A DNA stretch of 64,000 nucleotides from Rhodothermales bacterium (GCA_951812585.1 OX638318.1:648819-712818); one strand, 5' to 3'. Counted from the first letter of the stretch, positions 1-9,062 are shown. Program-made: numbers and translations. Notes: generated by a model not told the origin, from the sequence alone.

Positions 1-213
1 GGCCGCCACCGACATCACAAAAAAGACCAGAATCTGTCCGCTCACCTCGCCCATATATTGGCTCAGCGCCACCAGGGTGATATTGACGGCATTCAGCATC
101 AGCTCCACCGACATCAGGATAATGATCAGGTTGCTCCTGAACAGCACACCCGCTACGCCGATAGCAAACAGCACTGCACTAAGGCCCAGATACCAACTGA
201 GTGCAATCTCCAT
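1..213 (-). CDS. nuoK: NADH-quinone oxidoreductase subunit K (3' end outside window)
   Basis: Membrane subunit of respiratory complex I, part of the proton-pumping arm. The minus strand from the ATG at 213 reads a hydrophobic protein beginning [16 protein letters not shown], followed by the NuoK-type stretch [17 protein letters not shown], whose glutamate in the second helix is the conserved proton-channel residue of the family. About 71 codons are present and the rest lies beyond the left edge. It follows nuoJ on the same strand with a 5-base gap, which is the usual nuoJ-nuoK order. Identification is firm because both the helix motif and the neighbour agree. Confidence 0.93.
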   Translation of the reverse strand, partial: MEIALSWYLGLSAVLFAIGVAGVLFRSNLIIILMSVELMLNAVNITLVALSQYMGEVSGQILVFFVMSVAA

Positions 214-218
214 GCGAT

Positions 219-722
219 CTATGCAAACTTGCGCTTGGCCAACATGAGTGCACCGACCGTAGCTACCAGCAGCAAAACCCCGATCATCTCAAAATCCAGC
301 ATGTGGCGGGTAAACAGCGTTTTGGCGATGGTCGTGGCAGCACCCGCGTCCTCGGCAACAGTCGCGGTCGCCGGCATCAGCTGCAGGCTCGTTGCGACGA
401 TGAACACCAGCTGCGAAAGCACGATAACGCACAATACAAAGCCGAGCGCCTTCTTCCAATCCATCTTCTCCAACTGCGGCAACGCGCCCAGATTGAGCAG
501 CATGATAACGAACAGGAAGAGCACCATGATGGCCCCTGCATACACCAGCACCTGCACGACCGCTATGAACTCCGCGCTCAACGTCAAATACAGGCCTGCC
601 ACGCAAAAAAGCGTCAGAATCAGCCACAGTGCACTCGTTACCGGATTCCGTGCGATCAGCATTCCGAGCGCCGCCACCACCGAGACCGTGCCCAACAAGA
701 TGAATAGCGACTCAGCAAGCAT
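219..722 (-). CDS. nuoJ: NADH-quinone oxidoreductase subunit J
   Basis: Membrane subunit of complex I, about 167 residues, with five predicted hydrophobic helices. The core carries the NuoJ signature around [19 protein letters not shown], and the C-terminus ends in a final helix and a short basic tail (KRKFA). The frame stays open upstream to 797, but the segment before [10 protein letters not shown] is polar and unlike NuoJ, so the ATG at 722 is the better start. No strong Shine-Dalgarno is visible, which is common in this lineage. nuoK follows immediately, so this is the distal end of a nuo operon that continues to the left. Confidence 0.92.
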   Translation of the reverse strand: MLAESLFILLGTVSVVAALGMLIARNPVTSALWLILTLFCVAGLYLTLSAEFIAVVQVLVYAGAIMVLFLFVIMLLNLGALPQLEKMDWKKALGFVLCVIVLSQLVFIVATSLQLMPATATVAEDAGAATTIAKTLFTRHMLDFEMIGVLLLVATVGALMLAKRKFA

Positions 723-827
723 GGAAAGCAGTGTGGGTGAGCCGGTTGTAAGGGCGTGTGCGGTCCTGAATCTGGTGAGGCGAGCCAATTTACTCAAACT
801 GCGCGATACCGCAAAGAAAAGAACGCG

Positions 828-2270
828 TTAAGGGTCCTCGACCGGCAGCGGCACAGCCTGCCCTTCCGGCAGCGGCGACTGGTAAGCCGCACCATCTGTC
901 TGCTCGTCAAAATGTGCCTTCGCCGCGGCAACAAGGGCAGGATCGGTAAGGAGATCCACGCCCGTTGATGCAAGCACCTTGGCCGCGACGAGTGCTCCTT
1001 TGACCGCTGCATCGGTGCCATGACTCGCCGAAGTGGCCCAGCTGTGCCACGGCAGGCCGGCCGCCGCCGTGGTGACGCTGAAGCCTGCCGTGGGCACGAT
1101 ATAGCTGACCTCAGCGACATCGGTAGATCCGCCGCGGGCTGGCTGCACCGCAGAGGCCAGCGGCTTGATAGCTGCTTCGAAGCCCTTTGCTTCAATATCC
1201 AGATATTCCTGCAGCGCCCGGGCGAAGGCTTCTTCATCCTCTGTGAACGCCACCGGACCGACCAGTTCAAGGTTGGTCTGGAGCGCCTCCTGCAGGGGCC
1301 GATTGAGATTGTACTGGTGCACGCCCGTATTCAGGAAGACCTTGTGGGTCGTACGAGTGCCTTGGGCCGCGGCGCTGGCAATGTCCAGGATCCATGCGTA
1401 CCAGCGGTCCACGCTGGTACGATTCACATCACGCACGAAATACCACACCTTCGCGTATTCCGGCACTACATTGGGAACTTCGCCTGCGTTCGGCATCACA
1501 TAGTGAATGCGCGTGGTTGGCTGCACATGCTCGCGCATCAGGTTGACTCCGTAGTTCATCAGCTCCACCGCGTCCAGCGCGCTGCGCCCGTTCCAGGGGT
1601 CTGCGGAAGCGTGTGCCGCCTGGCCGAAGAATTCCACGGTGAAGTTATTCATGGCCCGTCCGGGCTGATTGCGCACTTCTGTGGTCAGGCCGGGATGCCA
1701 TTCCAATACCGCGTCCGCGTCGTCGAAGACGCCGTCGCGCGCCATGTACACCTTTCCGACGACCGTTTCTTCTGCCGGCGTGCCGTACAGCACGATGGTG
1801 CCGGGCAGTCCTTCGCTTGCCATGACCCGCCGCAGCGCCAGAGCGGCACCCACGGAGGCCGCTCCGAAGAGGTTGTGGCCGCATCCCTGACCCGAGGTGA
1901 TGCCATCGGCGCGCGGCTGGCGCATGGGTGCAGGGGCATTACCCACGCCCGGCAGCGCATCGTATTCCGCGAGGATCCCGATCACCGGGCTGCCTTCCCC
2001 GTAGCGCGCCACAAAAGCCGTAGGCATGCCGGCAACGCCGCGCGTTATGTCAAAGCCGTCGCGCTCGAGTATGCCGATCAAAAGCTCGGCAGAGCGATAT
2101 TCGTACAGGGCCGTTTCGGAGAAATCCCAGAGCGCCCTGGACATACGGTGGATTTGCGCATCCAGCGCTTCCACAGCATCCAGTGCTGCCTGCTTTGCAG
2201 GTGCCTGGGCCTGCGCCGCCGGGCACCAGGCGAGGAGACCGAGCATACACCAGGCATACGTGATTTTCAT
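828..2270 (-). CDS. Exported M20-family metallo-amidohydrolase
   Basis: A 480-residue zinc-dependent amidohydrolase of the M20 peptidase family, closest in layout to the AbgB / N-acyl amino acid hydrolase group. A signal peptide ends near AQAQA (about residue 22), so the enzyme probably acts in the periplasm. Metal and catalytic features are visible: GQGCGHN (Cys130, His132), the GTPAEETV glutamate pair at 167-168, and a later GGSTDVAEVSY segment typical of the C-terminal metal site. The dimerisation lid domain lies between, about residues 200-330. It runs in the same direction as nuoJ but 105 bases away, so co-transcription is uncertain. The substrate cannot be named from sequence; peptide-like or p-aminobenzoyl-glutamate-like amides are family possibilities. 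Confidence 0.85.
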   Translation of the reverse strand: MKITYAWCMLGLLAWCPAAQAQAPAKQAALDAVEALDAQIHRMSRALWDFSETALYEYRSAELLIGILERDGFDITRGVAGMPTAFVARYGEGSPVIGILAEYDALPGVGNAPAPMRQPRADGITSGQGCGHNLFGAASVGAALALRRVMASEGLPGTIVLYGTPAEETVVGKVYMARDGVFDDADAVLEWHPGLTTEVRNQPGRAMNNFTVEFFGQAAHASADPWNGRSALDAVELMNYGVNLMREHVQPTTRIHYVMPNAGEVPNVVPEYAKVWYFVRDVNRTSVDRWYAWILDIASAAAQGTRTTHKVFLNTGVHQYNLNRPLQEALQTNLELVGPVAFTEDEEAFARALQEYLDIEAKGFEAAIKPLASAVQPARGGSTDVAEVSYIVPTAGFSVTTAAAGLPWHSWATSASHGTDAAVKGALVAAKVLASTGVDLLTDPALVAAAKAHFDEQTDGAAYQSPLPEGQAVPLPVEDP

Positions 2271-2341
2271 AGAGCGGCACCTTGAATCTGTTTAGCGCCG
2301 CCAAAATAATGCCTGCGCGGCTTTTGCGCGGCGCGGACTTG

Positions 2342-3982
2342 CTACGGGCCATTCATCGCCGCCGCAACCGCTTGCGCGAAAGCCATTGGATCCGCAGCGC
2401 TTCCCCACGGGATTATGGTCGCGCTGCTCTCCTTCTGGTGCAACCACAAGGACAACAACCAAATCTCGTCGGACTGATGAACAGCATATCGCTGCGGCCG
2501 CGCGGCGCATGTAGTGTAGTGCTGCGTCAGACGCTGCTGGATGCACGCCTTGTCCGCAGCTTCCGGAGGCGCAGCCGCGACTACCTCATCCACAAGCAAT
2601 CCAAACCGCACCATGTAAACCTCTACAGCGGTTGCCTGTGGCACCACCACCACCACGTTGCGGTCATAAATATCGGTGCCCGTGACAAAGCGTTTGCGGC
2701 GCATTGCCCCGAGCCGACCGATCCAGTCGCGCAGCTCCGCCGCGCGCTCAAAGGCCAGCTCATCGGATGCTGCCTTCATCTTCTCATGCAAGCATGATAA
2801 GATCTCCTCGCGCGGTGCATTCAGGAAGGCCCGTACCTCATCCAGGCCGTGCGCCGTCAGCCTGCCGCCTAGATGGGCGGCGCGCAGGCTGGCAAACTGG
2901 TCTTCCGTGCGCTGCTCGCCGTAGACACTGAAGAACGCCTTGGTGATGGTTTGGGCCATTTGCCTGTCGCTAAACGGGCCATAGTACTCCGCGCCGTCGT
3001 CGCGGACGTGGCGCACGACCGTGACGCGGCGGTCCGCAGCCTGCGTGCCGATGCGCAAAAACGGGAGCGCTGCGAACCGTTTCGTATGCGCTCCTCTGTC
3101 GGCCCTGTTGTACGAAGGCTGATGCTCCTTACGAAGGCGATGCTCCAAGAGGATTGCAGCGAGTTCGGTCTTAGTCAGGGTCCATTCTATGCGGCGCACA
3201 GCATGCACCAGGCGCCGAGTCTGGTGGTTCTTCCCTTCAATGCCCACGAAGTAGCTGCCGATGCGCCGAGACAGGTTCTTGGCTTTGCCGATGTAGAGCA
3301 GCCTATCGCTCTGGTCACGAAAAAAGTACACGCCAGGCCCGGCAGGTACAGAGGGCAGCACTGTTTTGCGCAGCGCCTTGATCGCTTTGGGTGTCGTGCC
3401 GGTCTTTCTGTAGGTCTGGCGCTGAAACCGCACCAGCTCCTCCACCGTGCGCAGCCTGTGCTCGGCCCGCACGCGCGCCACCAGATGCATCAGCACCTCA
3501 AAGGTGGCGGTCGCATCCTCCAGTGCCCGGTGCGCACGACCCATGTCAATCCCGTAGAAGGCCTTCAGGCTACGCAGCGACTTGGAGGGCAGTCCCCGCA
3601 ATAGCCTTCGCGCCAGCCTTACAGTGCACAACGTCTGGTTCTTCAGCGGCCTGAGACCGGCACGCGAGAGCTCTGTGTTGATGAAGCTTGTGTCGAAACG
3701 TGCATTGTGCATGACGACTACAGCATCCCCAACAAACGCGACGAAGTCGGTCAATACGGTACGTGCGGTGGGCGCGCACTCGACCATGTGCGCCTTGATC
3801 CCTGTCAGTCGCGTGATGTGGCGCGGAATCGGCTGCTCCGGGTTGATGAGCGCCTGAAACTGATCGATCACCTTGCCCCGCTGCGCCTTGACGCCTGCTA
3901 TTTCAATGATGCGGCACACACCCGACCGCAGACCCGTCGTTTCCGTATCCACGACCACGAACATAGCGTCGTCAATCAGCAT
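2342..3982 (-). CDS. DnaQ-like 3'-5' exonuclease fused to a UvrC-type GIY-YIG nuclease
   Basis: A 546-residue two-nuclease fusion. Residues 8-170 form a DEDDh exonuclease with DTETTG at 12-17, a central HNARFD, and HRALEDA as the third motif. Residues about 210-300 form a GIY-YIG domain (GPGVYFFRD, then LLYIGKAKNL). A UVR-like helix pair lies near 370-405. The C-terminal RNase H-like and helix-hairpin-helix domains of UvrC are missing, as in the Cho nuclease. Likely role: incision or trimming during DNA repair. The start at 3982 is supported by GGAAGG a few bases upstream. The first 99 bases of the gene and its leader are duplicated at 8778-8979. Exonuclease/GIY-YIG fusions of this kind are known in several phyla. 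Confidence 0.88.
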   Translation of the reverse strand: MLIDDAMFVVVDTETTGLRSGVCRIIEIAGVKAQRGKVIDQFQALINPEQPIPRHITRLTGIKAHMVECAPTARTVLTDFVAFVGDAVVVMHNARFDTSFINTELSRAGLRPLKNQTLCTVRLARRLLRGLPSKSLRSLKAFYGIDMGRAHRALEDATATFEVLMHLVARVRAEHRLRTVEELVRFQRQTYRKTGTTPKAIKALRKTVLPSVPAGPGVYFFRDQSDRLLYIGKAKNLSRRIGSYFVGIEGKNHQTRRLVHAVRRIEWTLTKTELAAILLEHRLRKEHQPSYNRADRGAHTKRFAALPFLRIGTQAADRRVTVVRHVRDDGAEYYGPFSDRQMAQTITKAFFSVYGEQRTEDQFASLRAAHLGGRLTAHGLDEVRAFLNAPREEILSCLHEKMKAASDELAFERAAELRDWIGRLGAMRRKRFVTGTDIYDRNVVVVVPQATAVEVYMVRFGLLVDEVVAAAPPEAADKACIQQRLTQHYTTCAARPQRYAVHQSDEIWLLSLWLHQKESSATIIPWGSAADPMAFAQAVAAAMNGP

Positions 3983-4086
3983 AGCCTTCCGGTGCTGCTT
4001 TTTCTTGGTCCCTATATCCCCTATATACCCCTACTATACGGGCTGCCCCTGACACCGTATTGTCAGGGGCCTTGAGCGCGGCTACC
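3884..4086. repeat. Left copy of a 203-bp direct repeat (nuclease gene 5' end plus leader)
   Basis: This stretch holds the first codons and the upstream region of the DnaQ-GIY-YIG gene. It recurs in the same orientation at 8778-8979 with only a handful of substitutions and a few missing bases near the TATA-rich tract. The two copies bracket the block that carries the transposase remnant and the propeller genes. The copies begin at the same word (cgccttgacgcc) and end at the same word (gcggctacc). Confidence 0.93.
4045..4070. promoter_or_regulatory. Perfect 10-bp inverted repeat upstream of the repair nuclease
   Basis: GCCCCTGACA and TGTCAGGGGC form perfect arms around a 6-base spacer (ccgtat). 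It lies about 65 bases upstream of the nuclease start. No T-tract follows on either side, so an operator-like dyad is more likely than a terminator. The same dyad, with one spacer change, is present in the duplicated copy upstream of mdh. Which protein binds it, if any, is not known. Confidence 0.6.
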
Positions 4087-5266
4087 GCTGCCCGTGCGGA
4101 GCAAGTCCGTCTGAGAGCCGAGGTCCGTATTCAGGTAGCGCGCATTGTAGATGAGCTGGAGCGAATCGGCGGCGTCGGATCGCGGAGCAGCCGCCCCGCA
4201 CCGGCATCCTTTGGTCGGCAGCGCCGCAGGGGAGACAAGAAGAAGGGCAAGAAGCAGATCATCCTCGGCTTGCTGTGCAATGCGGAAGGCTGCCCGGTGG
4301 GCGTGGAGGTGTTTGCTGGTAACACCAGCGATCCCCACACGCTCACTACGCAGGTCAACAAGATCCAGCAGCAGTTCGGACTGAAGCGGATGGTACTGGT
4401 GGGGGATCGCGGCCTGCTTACCGAAGCCTGCATCCGCAAGGCGGTCAAGCCGGCCGGCTTTGACTGGATATCCGCCCTGCGCAAGGGCGGGATCCGCAAG
4501 ATCGTGGAACGGGACAAGGTGCAGCGGTCGCGCTTTGACGAACAGGACCTGGTGGAGGTAACCACGGACCTGTATCCTGGAGAGCGCATAGTCCTGTGCT
4601 ACAACCCCTTCACGGCCGAAGAATCGGCCCGCAAGCGCAAAGCGCTGCTGCAGGCAAGCGAAACGGCGCTGGAAAAGATTGCCCAGGCCACGCGTCGCGC
4701 ACGCCGCCCGCTGAAGAAGGAAAAAGCCATTGCCCTGCGCGTGGGCAAAGTCATCGGACGCTGGAAGATGGGAAAGCACTTCAAGCTCACCATTCAGGAA
4801 GGCTACTTCCACTATGCGCGCGACGAACAAGCGATCGCGCGCGAGGCCGCCCTCGACGGCGTGTATGCCATTCGCTCCAACCTGCAGGAGCCAGCAGCTC
4901 AGACGCTGGTGAAGGACTACAAGAGACTCTCTGCGGTAGAACAGGCCTTCCGCAACCTGAAGGATGACGCGCTTAGCGCCGATGCTTTTTGCGGAAGAGG
5001 ATCCTGAAGGCAAGCGGGCGGCAAACCAACACCCGGTCCATGCTGCAAAGCGCTCCCCCGCTGCAGAGAAAAAAGCCCGAACCAAGCGGACCGCAGCGGG
5101 CGGTGAAGCCATGAGCTTTGAGTCACTGATGGGACACCTGGCCAAGCTGAGCAAGTACGAGGTCACGCCGAAAATTGGCGAGGTCCAGGAGCCCCTGACA
5201 GTGCTTGGAAGCCTGTCAGAGAATCAGGCGCGCGCGTTCGAACTGCTGGGTGTTAAGGTCAAATAA
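4087..5266 (+). pseudogene. Decayed IS1634/IS4-like transposase
   Basis: The open frame to 5007 reads a DDE transposase core: KKKGKKQIILGLLCNAEGC, then VEVFAGNTSDPHTL, LVGDRGLLTEA and, late, KRLSAVEQAFRNLKDD. These are the conserved blocks of IS1634-type transposases. The N-terminal part is absent, and the 5' boundary coincides with the end of the 203-bp repeat. After the FRNLKDD block the frame shifts, and a family-typical C-terminus (ending in FELLGVKVK at 5266) resumes in another frame. The HVFLCFLAYL-like segment that normally lies between is missing, so an internal deletion is likely. The element cannot encode an active transposase. Confidence 0.85.
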
Positions 5267-6028
5267 GAGGCTGTTCCCAGCAGCGTCACTTCGGCACAGC
5301 CTAACATCCTAAGCTCCAACGCTCATCACACCTACCTATCCGTAGGTGTCACGAGGTATCGGCACACTATTCTAAACTCAAACCGTCGTGTAGCTTCATA
5401 AAGTGAACTCCCCACTGGGGGTAACTTCAGGTTAGAGTTTGGTCCGGCACCTGTCTTGCCCCGTTGTACAGTCCACTACCCCGGAGCTATCCTTCAATGC
5501 CACGCGCCCCCTTGTCCGCCCAGATGGTTTCTGATTCGCTTTCCACGTTGCTTCTTGCTGCCCTGGTTTGTGGCACTGTGATGAACAGACACGTCGCCGT
5601 TGGCACCGGCATGACCACGCGAAAAACCTGCCGTTACTGTGCATTTCCGGTTGGGTGATCACCGCGAGCGCGTGGATGATGCTCTTGGATCGCAGAGGTG
5701 GCCCACTTCAATCGAACAAGGGGACCGGGCGATCGGAATACACAATTCGGACTAGGGCTGGTAGGGGGCGCACAATTTTTCATCACAGATATTGCCCAAT
5801 GTGGCTGCATCGAGGTCGGCTAAGGAATTAGCGGATGCCAGGCCCGCCGCTCGTTGTCCTACGTATTCAACAAGTACAACAGACCTCTTTTGGAGGTATT
5901 CCGGTCCATGCCGCTCCAGGAAAACAACCGACTTCGTTTATGCCAAAATAGGTGGTTGCAGCCGCGACGCGGCAGTAAACTTGGCAGGTGGATTGATGTG
6001 TGTTTGTCGGAAGAATGACCTCCGTACA
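5267..6028. other. Gene-poor stretch between transposase remnant and propeller gene
   Basis: No credible gene is seen in these roughly 760 bases. Base composition is clearly less G+C-rich than in the flanking housekeeping genes. A weak imperfect inverted pair (aaactcaaacc near 5380 and ggttagagtttgg near 5430) flanks a small CCCC/GGGG hairpin. It could be the remains of an IS end or a transcription stop for the remnant. I cannot assign it. Confidence 0.5.
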
Positions 6029-7195
6029 CTACGAACTGATATCCCAAGCGACAACGATCGGCGCCCCCGTTTCTTCTTCGGTCACAATCCCGTACGCACG
6101 GCGGCCCCGTACGACGCGCAACTGCACACCTTGGGGCACGCTTGTCTTTCCTACCACGAGGCCATTCTTATCCACGACCAGCCACGTGCTGGTCTGCTCA
6201 CCCTCCTGCTGGGTCAATTCTATCCATAGGCGGCCTTCGCCATCCGGCACCAACGTATTGAAGGCCGGCTTGACTTCCGGAAGCCGCGCCCGAATCATCT
6301 CTTGAAAACCCTCCCGCGCGTTCGCAATTGCCTCTTGCCGCTCAGATTGCGTGACCGGAACTGGCGTGTGGGGTACGGTGATGTCGAATTCAGGTTGTTG
6401 GCCGCCGCGAAATGGCAAGGCGGTTATGTGGATTGCGGCATTTGTGCCATAGTACAATACCTGATCAGTACTGACGGCAAAGCGAGCACCGGAACCAAAG
6501 GGAAGAGCGTCGAAGCTGATTGTGAATTCTGTGATTTTGACTAGGACGTTCGACTGAGATAGCTGCGCCACGGAATCGCTTATAACAGTGCCATTCCAGT
6601 CTACAAGTTTGATCCGCAGAAAATTTATATCGGATTCATCTGACTCGGGCGAATAGCCTCTGGAATACTGCAGGAGTAGCCCGAGATCCGTTGCGCCCAG
6701 GAAATCATTCGGCGAGAGTCTGTCGTCTTCAGAAGAACTGGGCCTCAAGCTCGTGACATACGAATGGTCTTGCGGGGAGAATATGGTAAGCCTGGAAGCG
6801 AAGATATCCCATGCGTAAAGGGAATCTCCCGGTCCTAAATGCACATCGGGCATGTCGATGAATTCGCCGGGTCCCTCGCCTTCCCTACCAATCTCGCCGA
6901 TCAGTACACCTTCCTTGGAAAACTTGCGAATACGCTTGACTCTGTCGTGCGTAATGTAGAGATGTCCCCTGGAATCGACTGCCATGCCAAAAACAAACCC
7001 GAAGAGCACAGAATCACTGGCCGATTCGTCCCCAATCCGAAACGCTTCGGTGAGTGTAAGTACACTATCTTCGGAACTAGTCTCGCCTTCACCCGAATGT
7101 TGGTCGTTTGCACGCTGACACGCCCCCAGCACCAGCATTGCCGCCACAAGGGTAAAAACGATACGAACGCCGTATGGTCCTCCTGGATCGGTCAT
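6029..7195 (-). CDS. 6-bladed beta-propeller lipoprotein (first copy)
   Basis: A 388-residue exported protein. The N-terminus has a lipobox-like end (LVLGAC, Cys26), so a lipid-anchored periplasmic or surface location is likely. The body shows NHL-like propeller blades: GMAVDSRGHLYITH followed by IRKFSKEGVLIGEIGREGEGPGEF, the repeated layout of the 6-bladed propeller lipoproteins common in Bacteroidota. Such proteins are usually binding or scaffold modules, and a ligand cannot be named. It lies 9 bases after the second propeller gene on the same strand, so the two probably form one transcript. A 336-bp piece of its coding sequence is present in inverted orientation at 8440-8775. Confidence 0.8.
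   Translation of the reverse strand: MTDPGGPYGVRIVFTLVAAMLVLGACQRANDQHSGEGETSSEDSVLTLTEAFRIGDESASDSVLFGFVFGMAVDSRGHLYITHDRVKRIRKFSKEGVLIGEIGREGEGPGEFIDMPDVHLGPGDSLYAWDIFASRLTIFSPQDHSYVTSLRPSSSEDDRLSPNDFLGATDLGLLLQYSRGYSPESDESDINFLRIKLVDWNGTVISDSVAQLSQSNVLVKITEFTISFDALPFGSGARFAVSTDQVLYYGTNAAIHITALPFRGGQQPEFDITVPHTPVPVTQSERQEAIANAREGFQEMIRARLPEVKPAFNTLVPDGEGRLWIELTQQEGEQTSTWLVVDKNGLVVGKTSVPQGVQLRVVRGRRAYGIVTEEETGAPIVVAWDISS
6783..7120. repeat. Inverted-repeat arm inside the first propeller gene
   Basis: This part of the propeller gene, from the codons after its lipobox to about residue 138, recurs inverted at 8440-8775 at high identity (a few substitutions, one small indel). This copy is part of the intact gene and is probably the source. 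Confidence 0.92.
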
Positions 7196-7204
7196 TTTCT
7201 CATG

Positions 7205-8437
7205 TCATCTTGTTGAGCTGGATGACGATGTGCCGCTTTTTATCAGCCGATACACAGCCACGGTTGGCACACCCAGTTCGTCGTGCTGGAGCAGGAGCAC
7301 CCAGTCCAGACCCGCGTCGAGAAGGCTTGAACCCGCGGGAATGACAAGGCGACGGCTCCAGACGCCATCCGCGTCCAAGAGGTGCAATGCACGTTGCAGT
7401 GCCTGCCAGCCGTAGGTCGTGATCCACACGCTGCCGTCCAGCAACGGCAGGAGGGCAGCGTAGGCGGGAAAGCGCTCCGGCAACCGATCCCGTATGTCCG
7501 GCCAGCGCTCTCTTTCGAAGTGCCGGCGCTCTTCGGAGGTGTTGTATCGGGCCAGCCTGGCATCCCGGTATTTGCCCACGTGCTCACGAGTGACCCTCAA
7601 GTCCGGTCCGCTCCAGCGGACCATGCGTGCGACGCGACCGGTCCAATCTATCAGTTCGAGTTCGTAGTCGTCGGCCGAACCGTACCACACGCCGGCGGGC
7701 GCAACGGCGAACACCATGTCCCGTCCCCATGTTCTGGGACCGTCGCCGCCCCGGCCGTAGAAGGTGCGGTCGGTCCCGGGGATTCCCGAGCGCAGGGTGA
7801 CGGCGCTGTCCTTCCGCAGCCAGTTCAGCGACATCCGCCAGCGGTAGCTCTCGCCCTCTGTTACGTTCAAGCCCTCCCACGCAGACTCGTAGTCCGGCCA
7901 CGGGGCAAAGACCAGACCGCCTTCGGCTGTGCAGGCGGGGCTCCCGTACGGACTCACTCCGATCATGCCGAGCGACCGCGTGTCAGCCACCTTGCCGCCC
8001 GGATCGAGTTCGGTGATCCGGTCGAGATACCAGTCGTACACCGTGATCGCCGCTCCCGGGCAGCCCCGCAACAGCCGGAGTCCCCTGTATTCACCCGGTC
8101 CCTCGCCCAATTGCCCGCTTGTCCACACATGCTTGCCGCTGGCGTCGTACATCCGGACCTCGTAGCTCTGCTCGTCCGCGACGACTACGCTTCCGTCCTC
8201 CAGCCGAATCGCGCCGGTCACGTTGCCGAAGAGGTATTCCGGCGGACCATCGAGCATGCCGATCCGCACCAACGGCTCGTCTGCCAGGACCAGGTCGGGG
8301 TCGCGGGGGACTTCGCTCTCGACCACTATCTGAACGGCGAACGCAGTGGCCGGCATGGCAAGGAGTGCGGCCAAAACCAGCACGGCCTGTGCGCTTCGAC
8401 CCCGAAGAATGTGGGTGATTATAGCGTGTGTGATCAT
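7205..8437 (-). CDS. 6-bladed beta-propeller exported protein (second copy)
   Basis: About 410 residues. The frame is open upstream to 8719, but that extension is antisense to the inverted repeat. The ATG at 8437 (MITHAIITHILRG) is followed by a hydrophobic export segment (VLVLAALLAMPATAFAVQ), which fixes the start. The body has propeller-like blades, for example AIRLEDGSVVVADEQSYEVR and GQLGEGPGEYRGLRLLRG. This is the same GEGPGE motif as in its neighbour, but overall similarity is low, so the pair are distant paralogues. There is no lipobox, so it may be periplasmic rather than lipid-anchored. Function unknown beyond the fold. Confidence 0.78.
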   Translation of the reverse strand: MITHAIITHILRGRSAQAVLVLAALLAMPATAFAVQIVVESEVPRDPDLVLADEPLVRIGMLDGPPEYLFGNVTGAIRLEDGSVVVADEQSYEVRMYDASGKHVWTSGQLGEGPGEYRGLRLLRGCPGAAITVYDWYLDRITELDPGGKVADTRSLGMIGVSPYGSPACTAEGGLVFAPWPDYESAWEGLNVTEGESYRWRMSLNWLRKDSAVTLRSGIPGTDRTFYGRGGDGPRTWGRDMVFAVAPAGVWYGSADDYELELIDWTGRVARMVRWSGPDLRVTREHVGKYRDARLARYNTSEERRHFERERWPDIRDRLPERFPAYAALLPLLDGSVWITTYGWQALQRALHLLDADGVWSRRLVIPAGSSLLDAGLDWVLLLQHDELGVPTVAVYRLIKSGTSSSSSTR

Positions 8438-8439
8438 AA

Positions 8440-8775
8440 TGTCAGTGTGCAACGCCAACATTCGGGTGAAGGCGAGACTAGTTCCGAAGATAGTGTACTT
8501 ACACTCACCGAAGCGTTTCGGATTGGGGACGAATCGGCCAGTGATTCTGTGCTCTTCGGGTTTGTTTTTGGCATGGCGGTCGATTCCAGGGAACATCTCT
8601 ACATTACGCACGACAGAGCCAAGCGTATTCGCAAGTTTTCCAAGGAAGGTATACTGATCGGCGAGATTGGTAGGGAAGGCGAGGGGCCCGGCGAATTCAT
8701 CGATATGCCCGATGTGCATTTAGGACCGGGAGATTCCCTTTACGCATGGGATATCTTCGCTTCCAGGCTTACCAT
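8440..8775 (+). pseudogene. Inverted fragment of the first propeller gene
   Basis: Reading the plus strand gives the propeller sequence again (GEGETSSEDSVLTLTEAFR, then GMAVDSREHLYITHDRAK), without a start, signal peptide or C-terminus. It ends abruptly where the copied nuclease leader begins. It differs from the source gene by several substitutions. It has no upstream expression signals that I can see and is a duplication by-product. Confidence 0.9.
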
Positions 8776-8777
8776 TA

Positions 8778-8979
8778 CGCCTTGACGCCTGCTATTTCAA
8801 TGATGCGGCACACACCCGACCGCAGACCCGTCGTTTCCGTGTCCACGACCACGAACATAGCGTCGTCAATCAGCATAGCCTTCCGGTGCTGCTTTTGCTT
8901 GGTCCCTATATCCCCTATATACAACTATATACGGGCTGCCCCTGACACTGTATTGTCAGGGGCTTTGAGCGCGGCTACC
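8778..8979. repeat. Right copy of the direct repeat, now forming the mdh leader
   Basis: Second copy of the nuclease gene 5' end and leader, in the same orientation as the copy at 3884-4086. It joins the inverted propeller fragment at 8776-8777 without any intervening sequence. mdh starts 83 bases after its end, so any outward promoter or operator in the copied leader would now lie upstream of mdh. Confidence 0.93.
8938..8963. promoter_or_regulatory. Second copy of the 10-bp dyad, upstream of mdh
   Basis: Same perfect arms as at 4045-4070, with spacer ctgtat. It lies 100 bases upstream of the mdh start. A TTGTCA word at the dyad's right arm is followed 17 bases later by TACCCT, which is only a weak match to a -35/-10 pair. 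Confidence 0.5.
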
Positions 8980-9062
8980 CTGCAGCATAGGATGCTTCCG
9001 TGTGCAACACTTCCGCCCTTCCAGTGGTATCATCGGCACAAACCATTGGGTACCGCAAAACT

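Noticed and set aside
1020-2285. 421-codon plus-strand frame opposite the M20 gene
   Set aside because: Residue composition is His/Arg/Gly-rich without domains; it is a shadow of the G+C-rich amidohydrolase gene.
5380-5435. Riboswitch or terminator at the weak inverted pair
   Set aside because: Arms are imperfect and no downstream gene starts within regulatory distance in the right direction.
7382-8785. 467-codon plus-strand frame
   Set aside because: It is antisense to the second propeller gene and only acquires propeller sequence where it enters the inverted fragment. No start signals or family match in its first 350 residues.
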